37,478 nucleotides of DNA from Catenaria anguillulae PL171 (GCA_002102555.1 MCFL01000226.1:1-37478), one strand, 5' to 3'. Positions 9,131 through 20,675 are shown, numbered from the stretch's first letter. Made by a program: numbers and translations. Notes: generated by a model not told the origin, from the letters alone.

Positions 9131-11117
9131 ATGACCCGCCTGCCCCCAACCCTCGACGCCCATCTGGCTGGCGATGACCTTCGTCGTACGTCCACTCCAC
9201 TCCACTCGTTGCGTCATGTGCGAGTGGTGAGTGAAGGCGTCAGAGACTTGACTGACTGATCAACGAGGATCGAACAGATTTCTTCAAAGTGCTGCAGATG
9301 CTGCACAAGATTGGCAACGACCTCTTCATCGAGGCCACGCCCACCCGATTCCACGTGTCCGCGCTCAACGACCACAAGTCGGCCTTTGCCATTGCAAACT
9401 TCTCACCCCTCTTCTTCTCAAGATACTCGGTCACTCCTGCCTCCTCCGCAGGTCCAGCCCCACAGTCTGCAAACACCCGGGGAACACCCACGCCACCCAC
9501 CGAGCCCACCTTGCAATGCTGCCTGCCACTCGCCCCGCTCATTGCCATCTTCAAGGGCAAAGCGCCAATCTCGTCCCACGCCAAATCCTCTCCCATGCTT
9601 CCCTCGCCTTCCGCATCCACAACCACTGCCGCCGGCAATCCGCTTCCCTCTACATCCACCCGAGTGTCCCGCTCTGCCTCCGCCTTATCAACGCACTCGT
9701 GCCGCCTCCTGACCACGCCAACCTCGCTCACACTGCGGTTCCACGCCTCGCCCACGGACCTCACCTCCCACAAATCATTCACGCTGCACTTGACCAACAC
9801 GGGCGCGCACCCGCGGCCCGTCTACACTAAATCCTCATGTCCACACCTATGGAGCGTGCGGCCCGAACACCTTGCGGCCATCGCCATGCACTTTCATCCG
9901 CGGATCGATGACATTATCCTGCGATGTGAACGCGACCGCGTTGTGTGGAAAACGGTCCCGCCCGATGCGCCCGAGGTCACGGCCGCATCAGCCGCTGCTG
10001 CCGGTACAGGGGGTGAGGCGGTGGCAAGTGCGGCATTAGAGACGACGGTCGAGATGGCGGTCGAGGACTTGGAGCCGTATTTGGTGCAGATTCCAGAAAC
10101 GCCTGTGGCGGCGTCGACCGGGTCGGCAACAGCGGCGGCGGCGGGGGCGGCCAACGGGCAGACACAGAACGTGCAAGCTGGGGCGGTGGAAGTATGTTTT
10201 GGATGGCGCGAGTTTAAGGCGACGTTGGCGTTGGCAGAGGCGATTGGCGAGCGCATCACGGCGCACTTGTCTGGGCCGGGCGGGTTCGTAAGTTTATCTT
10301 TTTCACCCGTGTGTTACCTCTCCAACTGACACATGGTATAAACTCGCTGCTGGCCGTTTGCTTATGTAGCGCAATCATCTTTGCACTTGAAAAACCCGAA
10401 CTGTATCACATGGACGTTGTCTTGGCAACGGTTCAAGACGATGCCATGCCCATGAGTCGACCCATTCCCGCCGCTCCGCCTCAACCGGCTCCTCAACAGC
10501 TCGCTCAACAATGCCCGTCCACGCGTTACTCGCCCGCTCAATCACCATCTCATCAGCATCCATCTCCGCAACACCAGCAAGACCCATTTGCATTCCCATC
10601 TCGTGGAGCCCCACCACCACCTGCACAATCCGCATCCGGACTCGCAACCATTCCACCACTGACGGCCGCACAACTTGCCAACTTGCGCACCTCACGTACG
10701 ACGACCACCATGGCGACGGCCGCCGCCGCCGCCGCCGCCGCCCACGCGCCAGCATTGGCTCCCGCAGATCCAAGGTCTGCGGCATTTCCATTCACCACGC
10801 CCCGGTCGCCTGCCGCCCCCGCCCGCTCAACCGACATTGGTGTCGCACGCTTGCCCACACTCGGCGACTCGTTCCACCACGACTCAATGACGACCGCTGG
10901 GACCGTGACGCCGGATCGGAGCCTTGGCGTGGGTGCACAGGGTCCACAAGGGTGGATGGCGCAAAATGCCGGTGGAATTCAGGCGCAGTTGGATGCGCGG
11001 TGGGCGGCGAGCAGGGCAGTGACCCCGGATAGTGCCAGCGAGACGGACGAGGAGGGCGACGACGAGGATGTGCCGCCGACGCCGCCTGCGGCAAAGCGAG
11101 CCAGGCTGATGTTTTGA
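9131..11117 (+). CDS. RAD9: DNA-damage checkpoint clamp subunit Rad9
   Basis: Exons 9131-9185, 9278-10283 and 10370-11117 join in frame. The start MTRLPPTLDAHLAGDDLR runs into FFKVLQMLHKIGNDLFIEAT and SALNDHKSAFAIANFSPLFF, the N-terminal PCNA-like lobe of Rad9. KSSCPHLWSVRPEHLA and REFKATLALAEAIGERI, followed after the second intron by AIIFALEKPELYHMDVVLAT, match the second lobe. The protein would load with Rad1 and Hus1 as the 9-1-1 clamp and activate the ATR pathway. The tail is long, Pro/Gln/Ala-rich and disordered, ending in an acidic SASETDEEGDDEDVPPTPP and a basic KRARLMF. The segment around 9540-9710 fits the family poorly and may hide a missed intron or sequence errors. The second donor is GTTCGT at 10284. 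Confidence 0.85.
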
Positions 11118-11350
11118 ACGTGCATGGACGTTGTTTCCGTCAATGAACATCAAGGAGGCACTGAATGGATACATACATAAACGAGACGTGATCAACAAGG
11201 ATTGGGAGCAAGCACTGACTTATTGAAACAAGGAGACAAAACTGCTGGGGGTCAAACGACGTTCAATCAGCCAGCGATGGGATCGCAAAGGGGCTTGAAG
11301 TAAAAAAGGGGGAATCACAAAGGAGAAAGAAAAACAAATCAACATGGATC

Positions 11351-14300
11351 TTACTCCTCGCTCGCCTGACGACCGCCATCCCCTGCTGCGGCCGCCGAAC
11401 TCTGTCCGGGACCGGAACCGGAACCTGTCGGGCTTGCCTGTCCCTCGCCCGTCGCTCCATGCTGGGCGCCGGCCGCTGGATGATCCAGGGCAATCACGCG
11501 GCTTGCCGCCGTCGCGGTTGCCGAAGGTAAATGAATCGGATTGGACAGTTGCGAAATCAAGGTGGTGGATTCTTCCATCACGGTCGAAAGTTGGTCACCT
11601 GGCGCGGCTTGGGGCGCGTTGGCTTGTTGAGCACTTGCATTCTCTGCTGCAGTTGTCGCAGGGACGGTCGATGTGGGAGCCGTGGCGGACGGCGCGTCCG
11701 ATCCGCTTGCCGGCTGTTCACGCTGCTTTTGCAACTTGGCCCTGTGGGGGTATTCCATGCCCAACCGTCAGCTCAAGAAAACACTCGCAATCAAGCCAAC
11801 CACAATTTCAAATCGTACCAATGCAACCCACACGCATTACACAAGGTGGCCCTGCCATCGGGCCCGCGCCGCCACTCTGGCGTTTCCGTTGCCGAGCACG
11901 AATGACAACGGCCGCCGGGCGGCGGCCCTGTGCGCTGGCGCTTCCTCGGGCGCACGCGTTGTCCAGCGAGCAACCGCTTGCTGCGAATCACCTCCATGTC
12001 GCGCATGGCTTCGGGCGACAAGTGACTCGTGTCTGGCCACACCCAGGTGCCATCGGCCGCTTGGACTTGGCCGTCGAGCGCCAAGTGTGGGGTCGACAGC
12101 GTGGACGTGTCGCGCGTGGTCCCACGTGCGCCGCCAGCGTTCGGTGTGGCAGACGCCGACAGCGACGTCGAGTTGCGCAGCGCAGAGGACGTTGATCGGT
12201 GCTTGCGCGGGCCGTACCGGAGGATGGGCGCGCCCGTCAATGCGTTCGTTGCCGGGGGATCGTCGTGCGGATGATCGTCTTGTTGTTGTTGGCCAGTGCG
12301 AGGCTTGGCCGCTGCCGACGTCGACAACTGCCGCTCGATACTCGCGGCAGTCACGGGGCCGCTGGCCGCCGTGGCAAACCCGCACGTTCCGGGTGACATT
12401 GCCCATTCCAGGCGCAGGGCGGCTTGCACGGTGGCGTACGCAATGCGCGTCAGGTCGCGCGCAACGTGCGAGGGGTTGCGAGGTGGAATGGCGGGCGGCG
12501 TGGCGGTGGTGGTTGCGCCGGGCGAGGATGGCGTGGGCAGGGGCACGTCCGAGGTGGCTGCACGAAGACGTGTCAGGGTTGCTGTGGCGAGGTCCAGGAT
12601 GGATTGGAGCTATGGATTTGTGCATTTCGAGTTCGCATGTGTGAGGATTACGGATCACTTGAAAGCGGGACAAGTGGGAGATACACGTACGCCGTCGACT
12701 GCGTCACCGACTCGTTCGGCCACCGAATCACGTGGGCCAGGTGTTCCATTGCCGCCCGTCACGGCCTCAATCTCGTCATTCTGGTGCTGATACTGCTGAA
12801 CGTCCTCAGCGATCGGCATTTCATATCCGGGATCTTGGATGGCTTTTTGGCGCCACGCCACCGACACAGAGTCTGGAAACGCGTCATACACGTCATCAGC
12901 GTCGAACGGCGCACCAGGAGGCAGCGGCGCGGGAAAGTCCAAGTCCATGCCCATGTCCAAGAGCCGCATGGTATCGTTCATGGCAGCGGCGGCGGCAGAC
13001 GCGGACGGAGGTGCGGGTGGAACGTGGGGATCTCCCGCGGACCGATAGCGCGAGCCTAGATGGTAGGGGTCACGGGCGAGTGGAGGAGCCGGCAGCGGCG
13101 CGTGAAGCTGCGAAGCCGGGCGGTATGTCGGTGGGAGAGGGATGGGCGGCGGTGGGGGCAAGTATCGCGAGGCGGAAACGGGCGGGTACGGCCGTGCTGC
13201 ATCCCAGGGATGGGGCACTTTTTGCGCATATGGGTCGTGGGTCCAATCCACGGGCGAGTCATGAAGCGCGCTTGGGTCGTCCAAATCATCGACGCGCCGA
13301 CGCTTGAGCGGGTGTGAATGCGCGTGCACATATCCATATCCGCCATCGGCAGGCTCACTGTGACTGTTGCCGTCCCGGTCGGGCACGTGCCGATCACCAA
13401 GCGCTTTCCCATCTGCAGTCGCAGTCGCCGACGCAGGTGCGGGCGGATGATGAGCGGTTGCAGACGTCCCCTCGGGTCCCGCAATCGCTGGAATTTCGGG
13501 TGCGGCTGCTGCAGGTTTGAGAGTGTTTGTGGGAGCGCAGTCCGGGTTTGTGTCAGAGACGTCGGCCCAGCCAATAGAATCGGCTCGCGGGGTGAGATTG
13601 GCGGAATGCGTGTGAGCCAGACCCTGACCGTGGGCCTGTATCTGAAAATGGCGTCGATGTTGATGTTGATGTTGCTGCTGATGATGGTGCTGATGGTGTC
13701 GGTGTTTGGAAGACCGATGAGAATGTGCATTCGAGTGCGAGTGCGAGTGCGAGTGCGGACGCGAATACGCGTGAGGCGCGCCTCGGTTGTTGTGGTGGAG
13801 TACTTGGCTGTGATGCGCCAAGACGGGCGGCAAGTGCCCCGATTGCGATTGCGATTGTGATTGTGATTGTGATTGCAAGGCGTATTGGTATTGTGGATCA
13901 CGATACAGCGAGGGGGTCCAATGGGCCTGATCGCGGCGCGAAGAGGAATGCGATGACGAAGAAGGTTGAAGGTTTCCATTGGCGTGGCCCTCAGCACCAG
14001 CGCGAGCGTGGTAAGTGTTGCGGTCGTGGCGGTCGATGATGGCGTGGCTGTGGGCGTGGTCATCGGAATCGCAATTGCGATTCAAAGTTTCCATGTTCCT
14101 GTTGTGTGTTGCAGAGTAGTTGATCCCAGGTGGCGAAGCGAGCTGCCCCTGCCAGCCTTGCAACTCAGGTAATCGCTGCTCAGATACAGAACCATCCAAA
14201 TAAAGTGGATGCTCGCCATAGACCAGTCGGTGGAGATGGGCTGGGTCGGCATTCGGAATTGCCCTGGTCGAGGCAGAGGCAAAGGCAGCGGCAGAGATCG

Positions 14301-14448
14301 ACGGCTGGGCAAATGTCATGGTTGTTGGCGGTAGCGGTGGAGGCGCCGAGGTGAGATGTGCGGGTCCGACACGGTGACTGGAAGATACGGCCGGGCGATG
14401 AGGAAGAGGGCTATAATGAGGAGGAGTGCGATGGGGTGAGTTGTCCAT
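11351..14448 (-). CDS. GATA zinc-finger transcription factor with His/Gln/Ser-rich N-terminus
   Basis: Exons 14448-12691, 12609-11819 and 11741-11351 (introns of 81 and 77 bp, both GTACG donors) give about 979 residues. I use the ATG at 14448, because the open frame upstream of it has no ATG. The finger C-HSC...TPEWRRGP...LCNAC is of CX2CX18CX2C type, as in WC-2-like and plant GATA factors. It is preceded by a basic stretch, RPRKRQRTG. The second intron splits the Trp codon of CGLHW, and exon 3 continues AKLQKQRE. Upstream, [19 protein letters not shown] begins exon 2. The N-terminal half is disordered, with (QS)n, (HS)n and poly-His/Gln tracts, plus acidic [15 protein letters not shown], a plausible activation segment. 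It should act in the nucleus on GATA sites. The target genes are unknown. Confidence 0.88.
13733..13876. repeat. Coding hexanucleotide microsatellites
   Basis: Four GAGTGC units (13733-13756) and six GATTG(C/T) units (13841-13876) lie in the GATA factor's first exon. On the coding strand they encode the HS and QS dipeptide runs. Their lengths may vary between strains. Confidence 0.75.
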
Positions 14449-15185
14449 GACGATTGCTTGGGGATGGGGAAGTTGTATTGCTGTCTTGCTGATGTGCGGG
14501 GCGGCCTCACAATATGGACATCTCGACCAGCTAGGCGGTGCCGTCGCGAAGCAGAAGTCCACGCAACCCTGTTGCCAGTGGAAGAAGCCGGGCGAAAAAT
14601 TCCGGCCCCGCGAGGCCAGCCTGAGGGCCGTGGATGGTCGATCTCGAGGACCAAGTGACCAGTCAGATAGGGACGGGCGGAGGGGACTTGAGCGTTTGTC
14701 TCGAGCTTGATTTTAATAAATGGGAAAGCAAACCAATACTGCGCGATATTTTACTCCTTTTGAAAAAGCATTTATATACACTGATGTGCGGTGCGCTCCA
14801 GGACACTTATTTAGTCACGCAAGACAATTTTTCCGGTCGGAGATGGACCTGACCAGAGTGAGCCCGTTTTGAGGGCACGACGCATGCCTCCTCATCGACC
14901 ACAAAGTCTGCGGCAGCTGCGACCTGTACATTGTTGTTATTTATTTGACTTGCCCATATCATTCACTTTGCGCAACTTTGCTTGAAAAGTCAACCGACCA
15001 CGGACGACCGGGGTGCTGATACTGTTCAAGGTGTCCATCACGTCCAAATTCGACAACCCGCTCTTCCTCTGTCCCGTCGCCGGGCTCCGAGTCTTTCACG
15101 CCATACCGAAGATCCTTATCTACTCCGCACAGTGTGCCCCCGTCGCCTCAATTCGCCGTCCATCTGATGCAACCCGACTCAAGAC
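14449..15185. promoter_or_regulatory. Divergent intergenic promoter region
   Basis: This 737-bp AT-richer stretch separates the divergent GATA-factor gene and the His-rich gene, so it must carry both promoters. I found scattered GATA cores, for example at 14666, 14745 and 15018, but no more than expected by chance. No gene or repeat is evident. Confidence 0.45.
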
Positions 15186-16322
15186 ATGATAATTCCAGTG
15201 TCGTCCATTCGCCAACATCACCCTGTTGGTCCAAACGGTCAACCCATGCTGCATCAAGGCCATTGCGATCTTGACCAACACCACCCACACCACGAATACC
15301 AGCAATACCAGCAATACCAGCCTTACCCTCATCAGCAGCATCAGCAGCATTACACGCCGCCCACAGCTGGATACGAGCTGCAACACCCTTATTCTAGTCA
15401 TCCGGCCGGATTCATCGGCCCAAGGATTTGGTTGGATGACCCGTATTCAACCGCGGGACCATCCTATCAACACCATGGCCCAAACTACTACACCTTGGGC
15501 TCTGCAGTACCTCCTGCTTCGTGTCCGTCGGTACATTCGCCTGTCGCTTACGAACCACGCAATGCGCCCACAGCCCACCCAATTTTTGCTGCACCTTCAC
15601 ATTCGCACGATTTCCAGCACGTTCCAGAAGCAGCGCCAGGCCCTACAGGAATGCACTGCCCAGGTCCACCTGGAGCAATGGCGTCCAGGCGAATGGACGT
15701 GGAATCCGGAATCGAGAGTCATGATGGTTTAACTGGACGTGGCGGGACGTTGCATTCGTGGGTTCATTCCCACAGACATCCGAGTCGCCATCAAGAGGCT
15801 GGAAGGGAAATGAGGGTGAATCATCATCGTCATGCGCAATCGCAATCGCATCGGTCCATCTCGTTACCGAGACTGCCAACCCACTCCCGGTACTGGGACC
15901 ATCCCAACCGCCACCATCATGCTGGAACTGCCGTGATGGAAGGATCGTATCCTGTGTCATACCCGCCAACCTTGCCTCCTTCTGCCATCGACCCGTACCA
16001 TTTTGCACCGGAATACGAGCGCGGCTGTTCCCATTCTAGCATGCATCCGCATTGGCAGCCGAAATCTTCTACTGCACCGCCGCATCCGTTTCTCGAGCAC
16101 CTGGATCCACCAGCAACTCGCTCGCTCTTCATCGCATCCCGTCCGTCGATCCCAGTGTCGCCCGGTGCTTTTTCACATGCTCAACCCCAGCTTTCGCAAC
16201 CAGAGCGGACGAGCCCTGGAAAAGTGCATGCGTCCTTGTTACCCAATGGACCTATGCCGTTGCCGGTGATTCGTGTGTCAAAGTACGCCTCGTTCTTTAC
16301 CCAAATAAAAACTGCATCATGA
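15186..16322 (+). CDS. His/Pro/Gln-rich disordered protein, possibly with a second exon
   Basis: A 378-codon ATG-initiated frame rich in His, Pro, Gln, Ser and Tyr (for example QHHPHHEYQQYQQYQPY and SHRHPSRHQEAGREM) without a known domain, signal peptide or membrane span. Its composition matches the disordered N-terminus of the divergently read GATA factor, and it lies between two GATA-factor genes, so a nuclear regulator is a reasonable guess. A GT at about 16276 (after PLPVIR) and the acceptor CTGCAG at about 16369 would instead splice to VFASIPVQELGKLPPWLRL in the same frame. This gives a less abrupt C-terminus than the unspliced SKYASFFTQIKTAS. I cannot decide between them. No DNA-binding domain is visible in either form. 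Confidence 0.55.
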   Translation: MIIPVSSIRQHHPVGPNGQPMLHQGHCDLDQHHPHHEYQQYQQYQPYPHQQHQQHYTPPTAGYELQHPYSSHPAGFIGPRIWLDDPYSTAGPSYQHHGPNYYTLGSAVPPASCPSVHSPVAYEPRNAPTAHPIFAAPSHSHDFQHVPEAAPGPTGMHCPGPPGAMASRRMDVESGIESHDGLTGRGGTLHSWVHSHRHPSRHQEAGREMRVNHHRHAQSQSHRSISLPRLPTHSRYWDHPNRHHHAGTAVMEGSYPVSYPPTLPPSAIDPYHFAPEYERGCSHSSMHPHWQPKSSTAPPHPFLEHLDPPATRSLFIASRPSIPVSPGAFSHAQPQLSQPERTSPGKVHASLLPNGPMPLPVIRVSKYASFFTQIKTAS

Positions 16323-16961
16323 GGAGGGAGGGGAAACATTGACGTTGTGCTGTGCATGCTGGATTAGTCTGCAGGTCTTTGCGTCAATTCCTGTCCAAGA
16401 ACTGGGCAAGCTGCCGCCATGGTTGCGATTGAGTCGTGATTCGGCCATGAGTTTGTACGGCAGAGCTGTTGTAAAGGTACAATCTTTGTCTTGTGTCCGT
16501 TCCTACCACTTGTGTGCCCCTTTTTTTTTCCACTCTGCCCACACAAACGTCGCGTCACCTCCTTTCACGCTGGCTCCCTTGACGTGCCAACCCTGCCAAA
16601 ACACGTGCGAGTTTGATCCAAGGCCCTTCTGGCACGTGACTCTTCTCACGCCACAACAAGGACGCGTGGCTTGCGGTTGCGTACTCATCGATGGCAGCTT
16701 GTCAGATCGCCGATCCTATAAAGAGGGGTGGCCGCCCGCCTACGGATCTGCCACCCCTCATCGAAATCGCTGTCGATCCGACGTTGCCTTTCCATTCGCT
16801 TTTCATTTCCGACGCGCAGTGGAGTGAGTAGTTGGTTAAAGCCTTTGTGCACAATCGCTTTCATGACTGGGGCCTGAATGACTCACTCCTGTCCCCCTCC
16901 CCCCTCCTGATCGCAGCAGCCCAATCGCAACGCACCCAACCGCCGGCCTCATCCAACCACG
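16323..16961 (+). promoter_or_regulatory. Promoter region of the second GATA-factor gene
   Basis: It may contain a second exon of the upstream His-rich gene near 16370-16475. The rest is non-coding in appearance, with a TATA-like CCTATAAAG at about 16715 and pyrimidine-rich stretches shortly before the ATG at 16962. Confidence 0.35.
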
Positions 16962-19133
16962 ATGATCGAGCCCGCCTCGCCGTCAACCACCACAAACCCC
17001 TCTGCACACCTCAAACACCCATCCGTATCGCACCCGACCATGGACGACGACTCGACCTCGATGCAATCCGGCTCGGCACACGTGGACCCGGAGCCCGTCG
17101 ATGTGGATGTTGACGGCGGCGCGGCCACGTCTGCCGTTCCGGGCGACGACACCGACTCGCAATCCGCGTCAGCGGCCGCCGCTGCGGCCGATCAAGACGC
17201 GGCCGACCAGCACGCGGCCGCGCAACATCAGCTGCAGCAGCAGCACGCGCACCATCACGGCCAGCATATGGCGGCAGCGGCGGCGTTCCATCAGGCACAG
17301 CAAGCTCAGGCAGCCATGGCAGCTGCTGCTGCCGCCGCGGCCGCAGGATACCCGCCGCAGTACCCTTACCCTTATCCCTACCCGCCGCCCCACGCTGTTG
17401 GCGCCAGCCATGGCGCCCCTGGTGCCGCCAACAATGCCCCAGGCGCCGTTCACGCGCACGCCCCTGTGCCGACGTCGGGCGCACACGCGCCATTTGCGGC
17501 ACCGCAGGATGTGCACGAGATCTTGTTCCGGCTCGAGGACACGGCGCATCACATTTCAACCATGGGCCTGTCGGCGATGCCTGCGCCACCCATTGGTGCA
17601 ATCACTCAGGGTTTATTCCGCGCGCTCGACAATACCTGGCAAGTGTACCATACGCTGGCCGAGTGGTGGGTCAAGGTGGAAAAGTATTCGGCAAGTGCGG
17701 CAAGAGACGCGGTGCGCACTGGACAGGGTCAAGCAGCGGCTGCCGCTCAAGCCGCTGCACAGCAGGCGCAGGCAGACGAGCTGGATGCGGCCCAGCAAGC
17801 ACAAGCTCAAGACGACGCGGCCCAAGGCCAAGATGGCGAGCCGGCAAGCCCGACGCTCGCGCCACAGCATCAGCAACAGCAGCACGTGCCGCAAGCACCG
17901 TCGACGCCTGGGCCCGCTGTCGGCGCTGGCGCTGCAGCGCAAGGGTTCGATCCAATGTACGCACAGCACTATGCGGCGGCCGCAGCAGCCGCAGCGTACG
18001 CACAAGCACAAGGCGCGGCCGCGGCCAATGGCAACGGGTCGCCTGGACCGGCATCGGTCCCACCTACAGCCATCTATCCCGGCGCGGCGGCCGCAGCTGC
18101 TGCCATGGCTGCTGCTGCTGCACATGCGGCCGCGGCCAACGCCGCCGCCGCCGGCCACGACCCCTCGCAAGCCCCAACGCCTGCAGGCATGGATCACGCG
18201 CAAGCCGCCGCGTATGCTGCTGCGCTTGCGGCTGCCACGGCGGCTACACCCAACGCTGCGGGCAATGCGAATCCGCGCCGGCGGACCGCAAGCCAGGTTG
18301 CCAGTGGAAGCACACCGCCCGCGGCGGGCGCCGCCGCAGATGCAAGCGACCGTGCGCCGCCCAAGAAGAAGGCTCGCAAGTCTGGCGGGCCGGCGTTTGG
18401 CCGGTGCTTGTCGTGTGGCAGCACAGAGACGCCCGAGTGGCGGCGTGGGCCAGAAGGAAAAGCCACGCTGTGCAATGCGTGCGGGTTGCATTGGGCAAAG
18501 ATGCGCAGGCGCAATCGTGGCGTGGATCAGGCGGGTGGCGCGGGAGGGGGTGGCACGTCTTCGGCGGGTGGGTTGGCGCCGGCGGTTGCGGTTGTGGGCA
18601 CGGCCGGTAGCGCGGCGGGCGGCGCATTGGAGGGTGTACAAGAAGAAGGTGGCGACGATGTGGCGGGTGCAAGCATGGATGGACATGACCACATGCACGG
18701 GACCGATCGTGAGGACGCCAATCCGTTCACTGGTGCGACCGATGCGTCTGGATCCGCGAGCAGTTTGGCCGATTCGGCTGCTGGCGCCGGGATGGTGTCG
18801 CACCAGCCCAATGTCCAAGGCCTGAGTCCCGAGCAAGTTGCGGCCATGGCAGCGGCGCTTGTGCAGCAAGAGCAAGCGCAAGCCGAGGCAGAGGCGCTGG
18901 CTGTCCGCGCGGCCATGGTCGCCGCTGGCATGATGCCGCAAGAGGAAGTCGGTGGCGGGGACCAGCAACAGCAGCAGCACGGGTATGAGGAGGAGGAAGG
19001 ACATGATGGTATGGATGTGGATGGGCAGCATCACCAGCATGAGCAGGACGAGGGCGAGGCTGGCGAGTATGGCGGGTTTGACGGCCAAGCGGACGAGCGG
19101 GAAGCCAGTGAGACGGCTGGGTCGGTGCATTGA
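16962..19133 (+). CDS. GATA zinc-finger transcription factor, Ala/Gln-rich
   Basis: A single uninterrupted 723-codon frame. The ATG at 16962 is the first in frame. A second Met at 17040 (MDDDSTSMQ) is possible. The finger [19 protein letters not shown]...[17 protein letters not shown] sits near residues 485-520 and is CX2CX18CX2C. A basic [10 protein letters not shown] precedes it. Residues of about 185-260 form a conserved-looking helical block ([40 protein letters not shown]). The rest is poly-Ala, poly-Gln and His-rich disordered sequence, with an acidic, Gln-rich C-terminus. It is a probable nuclear activator or repressor. The finger is close to that of the factor at 11351-14448, but here no intron interrupts it, so the two genes are related and have differed in structure since their split. 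Confidence 0.9.
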   Translation: MIEPASPSTTTNPSAHLKHPSVSHPTMDDDSTSMQSGSAHVDPEPVDVDVDGGAATSAVPGDDTDSQSASAAAAAADQDAADQHAAAQHQLQQQHAHHHGQHMAAAAAFHQAQQAQAAMAAAAAAAAAGYPPQYPYPYPYPPPHAVGASHGAPGAANNAPGAVHAHAPVPTSGAHAPFAAPQDVHEILFRLEDTAHHISTMGLSAMPAPPIGAITQGLFRALDNTWQVYHTLAEWWVKVEKYSASAARDAVRTGQGQAAAAAQAAAQQAQADELDAAQQAQAQDDAAQGQDGEPASPTLAPQHQQQQHVPQAPSTPGPAVGAGAAAQGFDPMYAQHYAAAAAAAAYAQAQGAAAANGNGSPGPASVPPTAIYPGAAAAAAAMAAAAAHAAAANAAAAGHDPSQAPTPAGMDHAQAAAYAAALAAATAATPNAAGNANPRRRTASQVASGSTPPAAGAAADASDRAPPKKKARKSGGPAFGRCLSCGSTETPEWRRGPEGKATLCNACGLHWAKMRRRNRGVDQAGGAGGGGTSSAGGLAPAVAVVGTAGSAAGGALEGVQEEGGDDVAGASMDGHDHMHGTDREDANPFTGATDASGSASSLADSAAGAGMVSHQPNVQGLSPEQVAAMAAALVQQEQAQAEAEALAVRAAMVAAGMMPQEEVGGGDQQQQQHGYEEEEGHDGMDVDGQHHQHEQDEGEAGEYGGFDGQADEREASETAGSVH

Positions 19134-19640
19134 TCGATTGAGCACGATGTTTTGTTTTTCCGCGTGCGTGCTTTCCGTGCCAATAGCTGTCCATTTGTGT
19201 CCATCCTTTAGCATTTGTTTGCCCTCCTTCGACGTTGTCCCTGGTCCCACCTACCTATTAATACTGGCCTATTTGTCCGCCTTGTGTTCGTTGCTTGTCT
19301 TTTTGGTTTATGTCTCTTGGTGTGGACGGATGGCTGTAGCGTTGCCGTGTCTTTTGGTTGGTTTCTCATTCTATGTCTCTATTTATTCCTGTGTATTTGC
19401 CGCTCTGGTTTATGTACGTATTGGATCAGGGTTGTGAGGACGCAAGCGCGAGCGAGCGTCTTGTCAGGGGTACCCCTGGTCTTGCTGTGGTGAGCTCGAG
19501 TTCTCAAGTGCTCGAGTGCTCCGTCTGTCACAAAACTGATCGCGCTTTTGAAGCCTGAATGTGAGCAAGGTTTTCTCTCTCATGAACAAGAATACCATAA
19601 GTGCCCAACATTAATGGAAGGCAACCATCAACAGAAAATC
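19134..19640. other. Intergenic between the GATA gene and the CBS gene
   Basis: T-rich sequence after the GATA stop codon, consistent with a 3' UTR, followed by the promoter of the CBS-domain gene. Short frames only. Confidence 0.4.
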
Positions 19641-20675
19641 ATGTCTCCGCCCTCGCAACTTGCCCAAGTCACCTTCCGCGCCATCCTCGAGGACCTTGAG
19701 TCGCAGGGTCGCACCCACCCGCCGCTCGTTGCCGTTCCTCCCACGGCCACCATCAAGGAGTGCCTGGCCGTGCTCGCGCGCCACAACATCTTGTCTGTCC
19801 CAATCCTGTCGCGCGCGGGCGGCATCAAGGCCCCCTATGCGGCCATGGTATCGATCCTTGACCTCGTCGGCCATGTCTTTGCTCCAGCGTCCTTGTTCGC
19901 CGCGTCGGCATCGCCATCGCCAAACCAGATTGCCGCCGCCGTCGGCGACCGCCTCAACCATTCCGTCGAATCGGCGCTCCCCTTGCTCGGTGACGCGTCT
20001 GCGCCCTCCCCCGCTCATTCGCGCGAATCGTACCGAGTGTTTGAGCGCGACGTGGCCGACGAGATTGGCCAGGCCATTCAAGAATTTGCGCGCGGAACTC
20101 ACCGGATGTTGTTGACCAGTGTGGCGGGTGAACCCACACGTGTGTTTTCGCAATCGGACCTGATTCGGTACATTGCCAAGCATTTGGACGACCAAGTGCT
20201 CAAGGCTAACAAGCACGGGTATTCGGGAAAGACCACGGTCAGGGAGTTGGATTTGCACACAAAGCTTCCCTGCTTGATTTCCGTTGAGCCGGCGACAAGT
20301 GCAAGGGAGGCGTTCATGACGCTCGTGACAAAGCAAGTTTCGGCGATTCCCGTGCTGGACCCGCTCCACGGCAACCTCGTGTCGGTCGTATCGGGCGCCA
20401 CGTTACGCGGGTTTACGAGCTCAAAGTTGGACACGTTGAACTTGCCCGTGGTGGATTTTTTGCGGGAGAGGAGCAAGGGGGCCGTGGTCGAGGCGGCCGC
20501 GACGTGTACCATGGAGTCGACGCTGGCCGAGGTGTTGGAAAAGGTGATTCACGGGACAACGCATCGGGTGTGGGTGGTCAGAGAAGTGGAGAGGGGTGTG
20601 GGCAAAAAGGAGCTGGAGTGCACGGGCGTCATTTCGCTGACGGATATTTTGCAGTGGATTGCAAAGTTGGAGTGA
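19641..20675 (+). CDS. Four-CBS-domain protein, AMPK-gamma (Snf4)-like
   Basis: Intronless, about 344 residues from ATG 19641 (MSPPSQLAQVTF). An in-frame ATG at 19614 is an alternative. Four CBS units are visible: PPTATIKECLAVLARHNILSV; FARGTHRMLLTSVAGEPTRV with SQSDLIRYIAKHL; SVEPATSAREAFMTLVTKQV then SAIPVLD; and MESTLAEVLEKVIHGTTHRV then GVISLTDILQWI. Units 2 and 4 carry the THR-hydrophobic motif and unit 3 carries VSAIPVLD, both typical of adenine-nucleotide-sensing AMPK gamma subunits. The expected role is energy sensing with an AMPK/Snf1 kinase. An insertion between CBS1 and CBS2 (SPSPNQIAAAVGDRLNHSVE) is less usual. Plant-type or Sds23-like CBS proteins are the alternatives. No kinase-subunit gene lies nearby. 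Confidence 0.78.
   Translation: MSPPSQLAQVTFRAILEDLESQGRTHPPLVAVPPTATIKECLAVLARHNILSVPILSRAGGIKAPYAAMVSILDLVGHVFAPASLFAASASPSPNQIAAAVGDRLNHSVESALPLLGDASAPSPAHSRESYRVFERDVADEIGQAIQEFARGTHRMLLTSVAGEPTRVFSQSDLIRYIAKHLDDQVLKANKHGYSGKTTVRELDLHTKLPCLISVEPATSAREAFMTLVTKQVSAIPVLDPLHGNLVSVVSGATLRGFTSSKLDTLNLPVVDFLRERSKGAVVEAAATCTMESTLAEVLEKVIHGTTHRVWVVREVERGVGKKELECTGVISLTDILQWIAKLE

Noticed and set aside
14449-15185. GATA sites suggesting autoregulation of the GATA factor
   Set aside because: The number of GATA cores does not exceed chance expectation for 737 bp.
17613-19250. Long minus-strand frame opposite the second GATA factor
   Set aside because: It mirrors the GC-rich Ala-coding strand. The plus-strand finger and domain order are clear.
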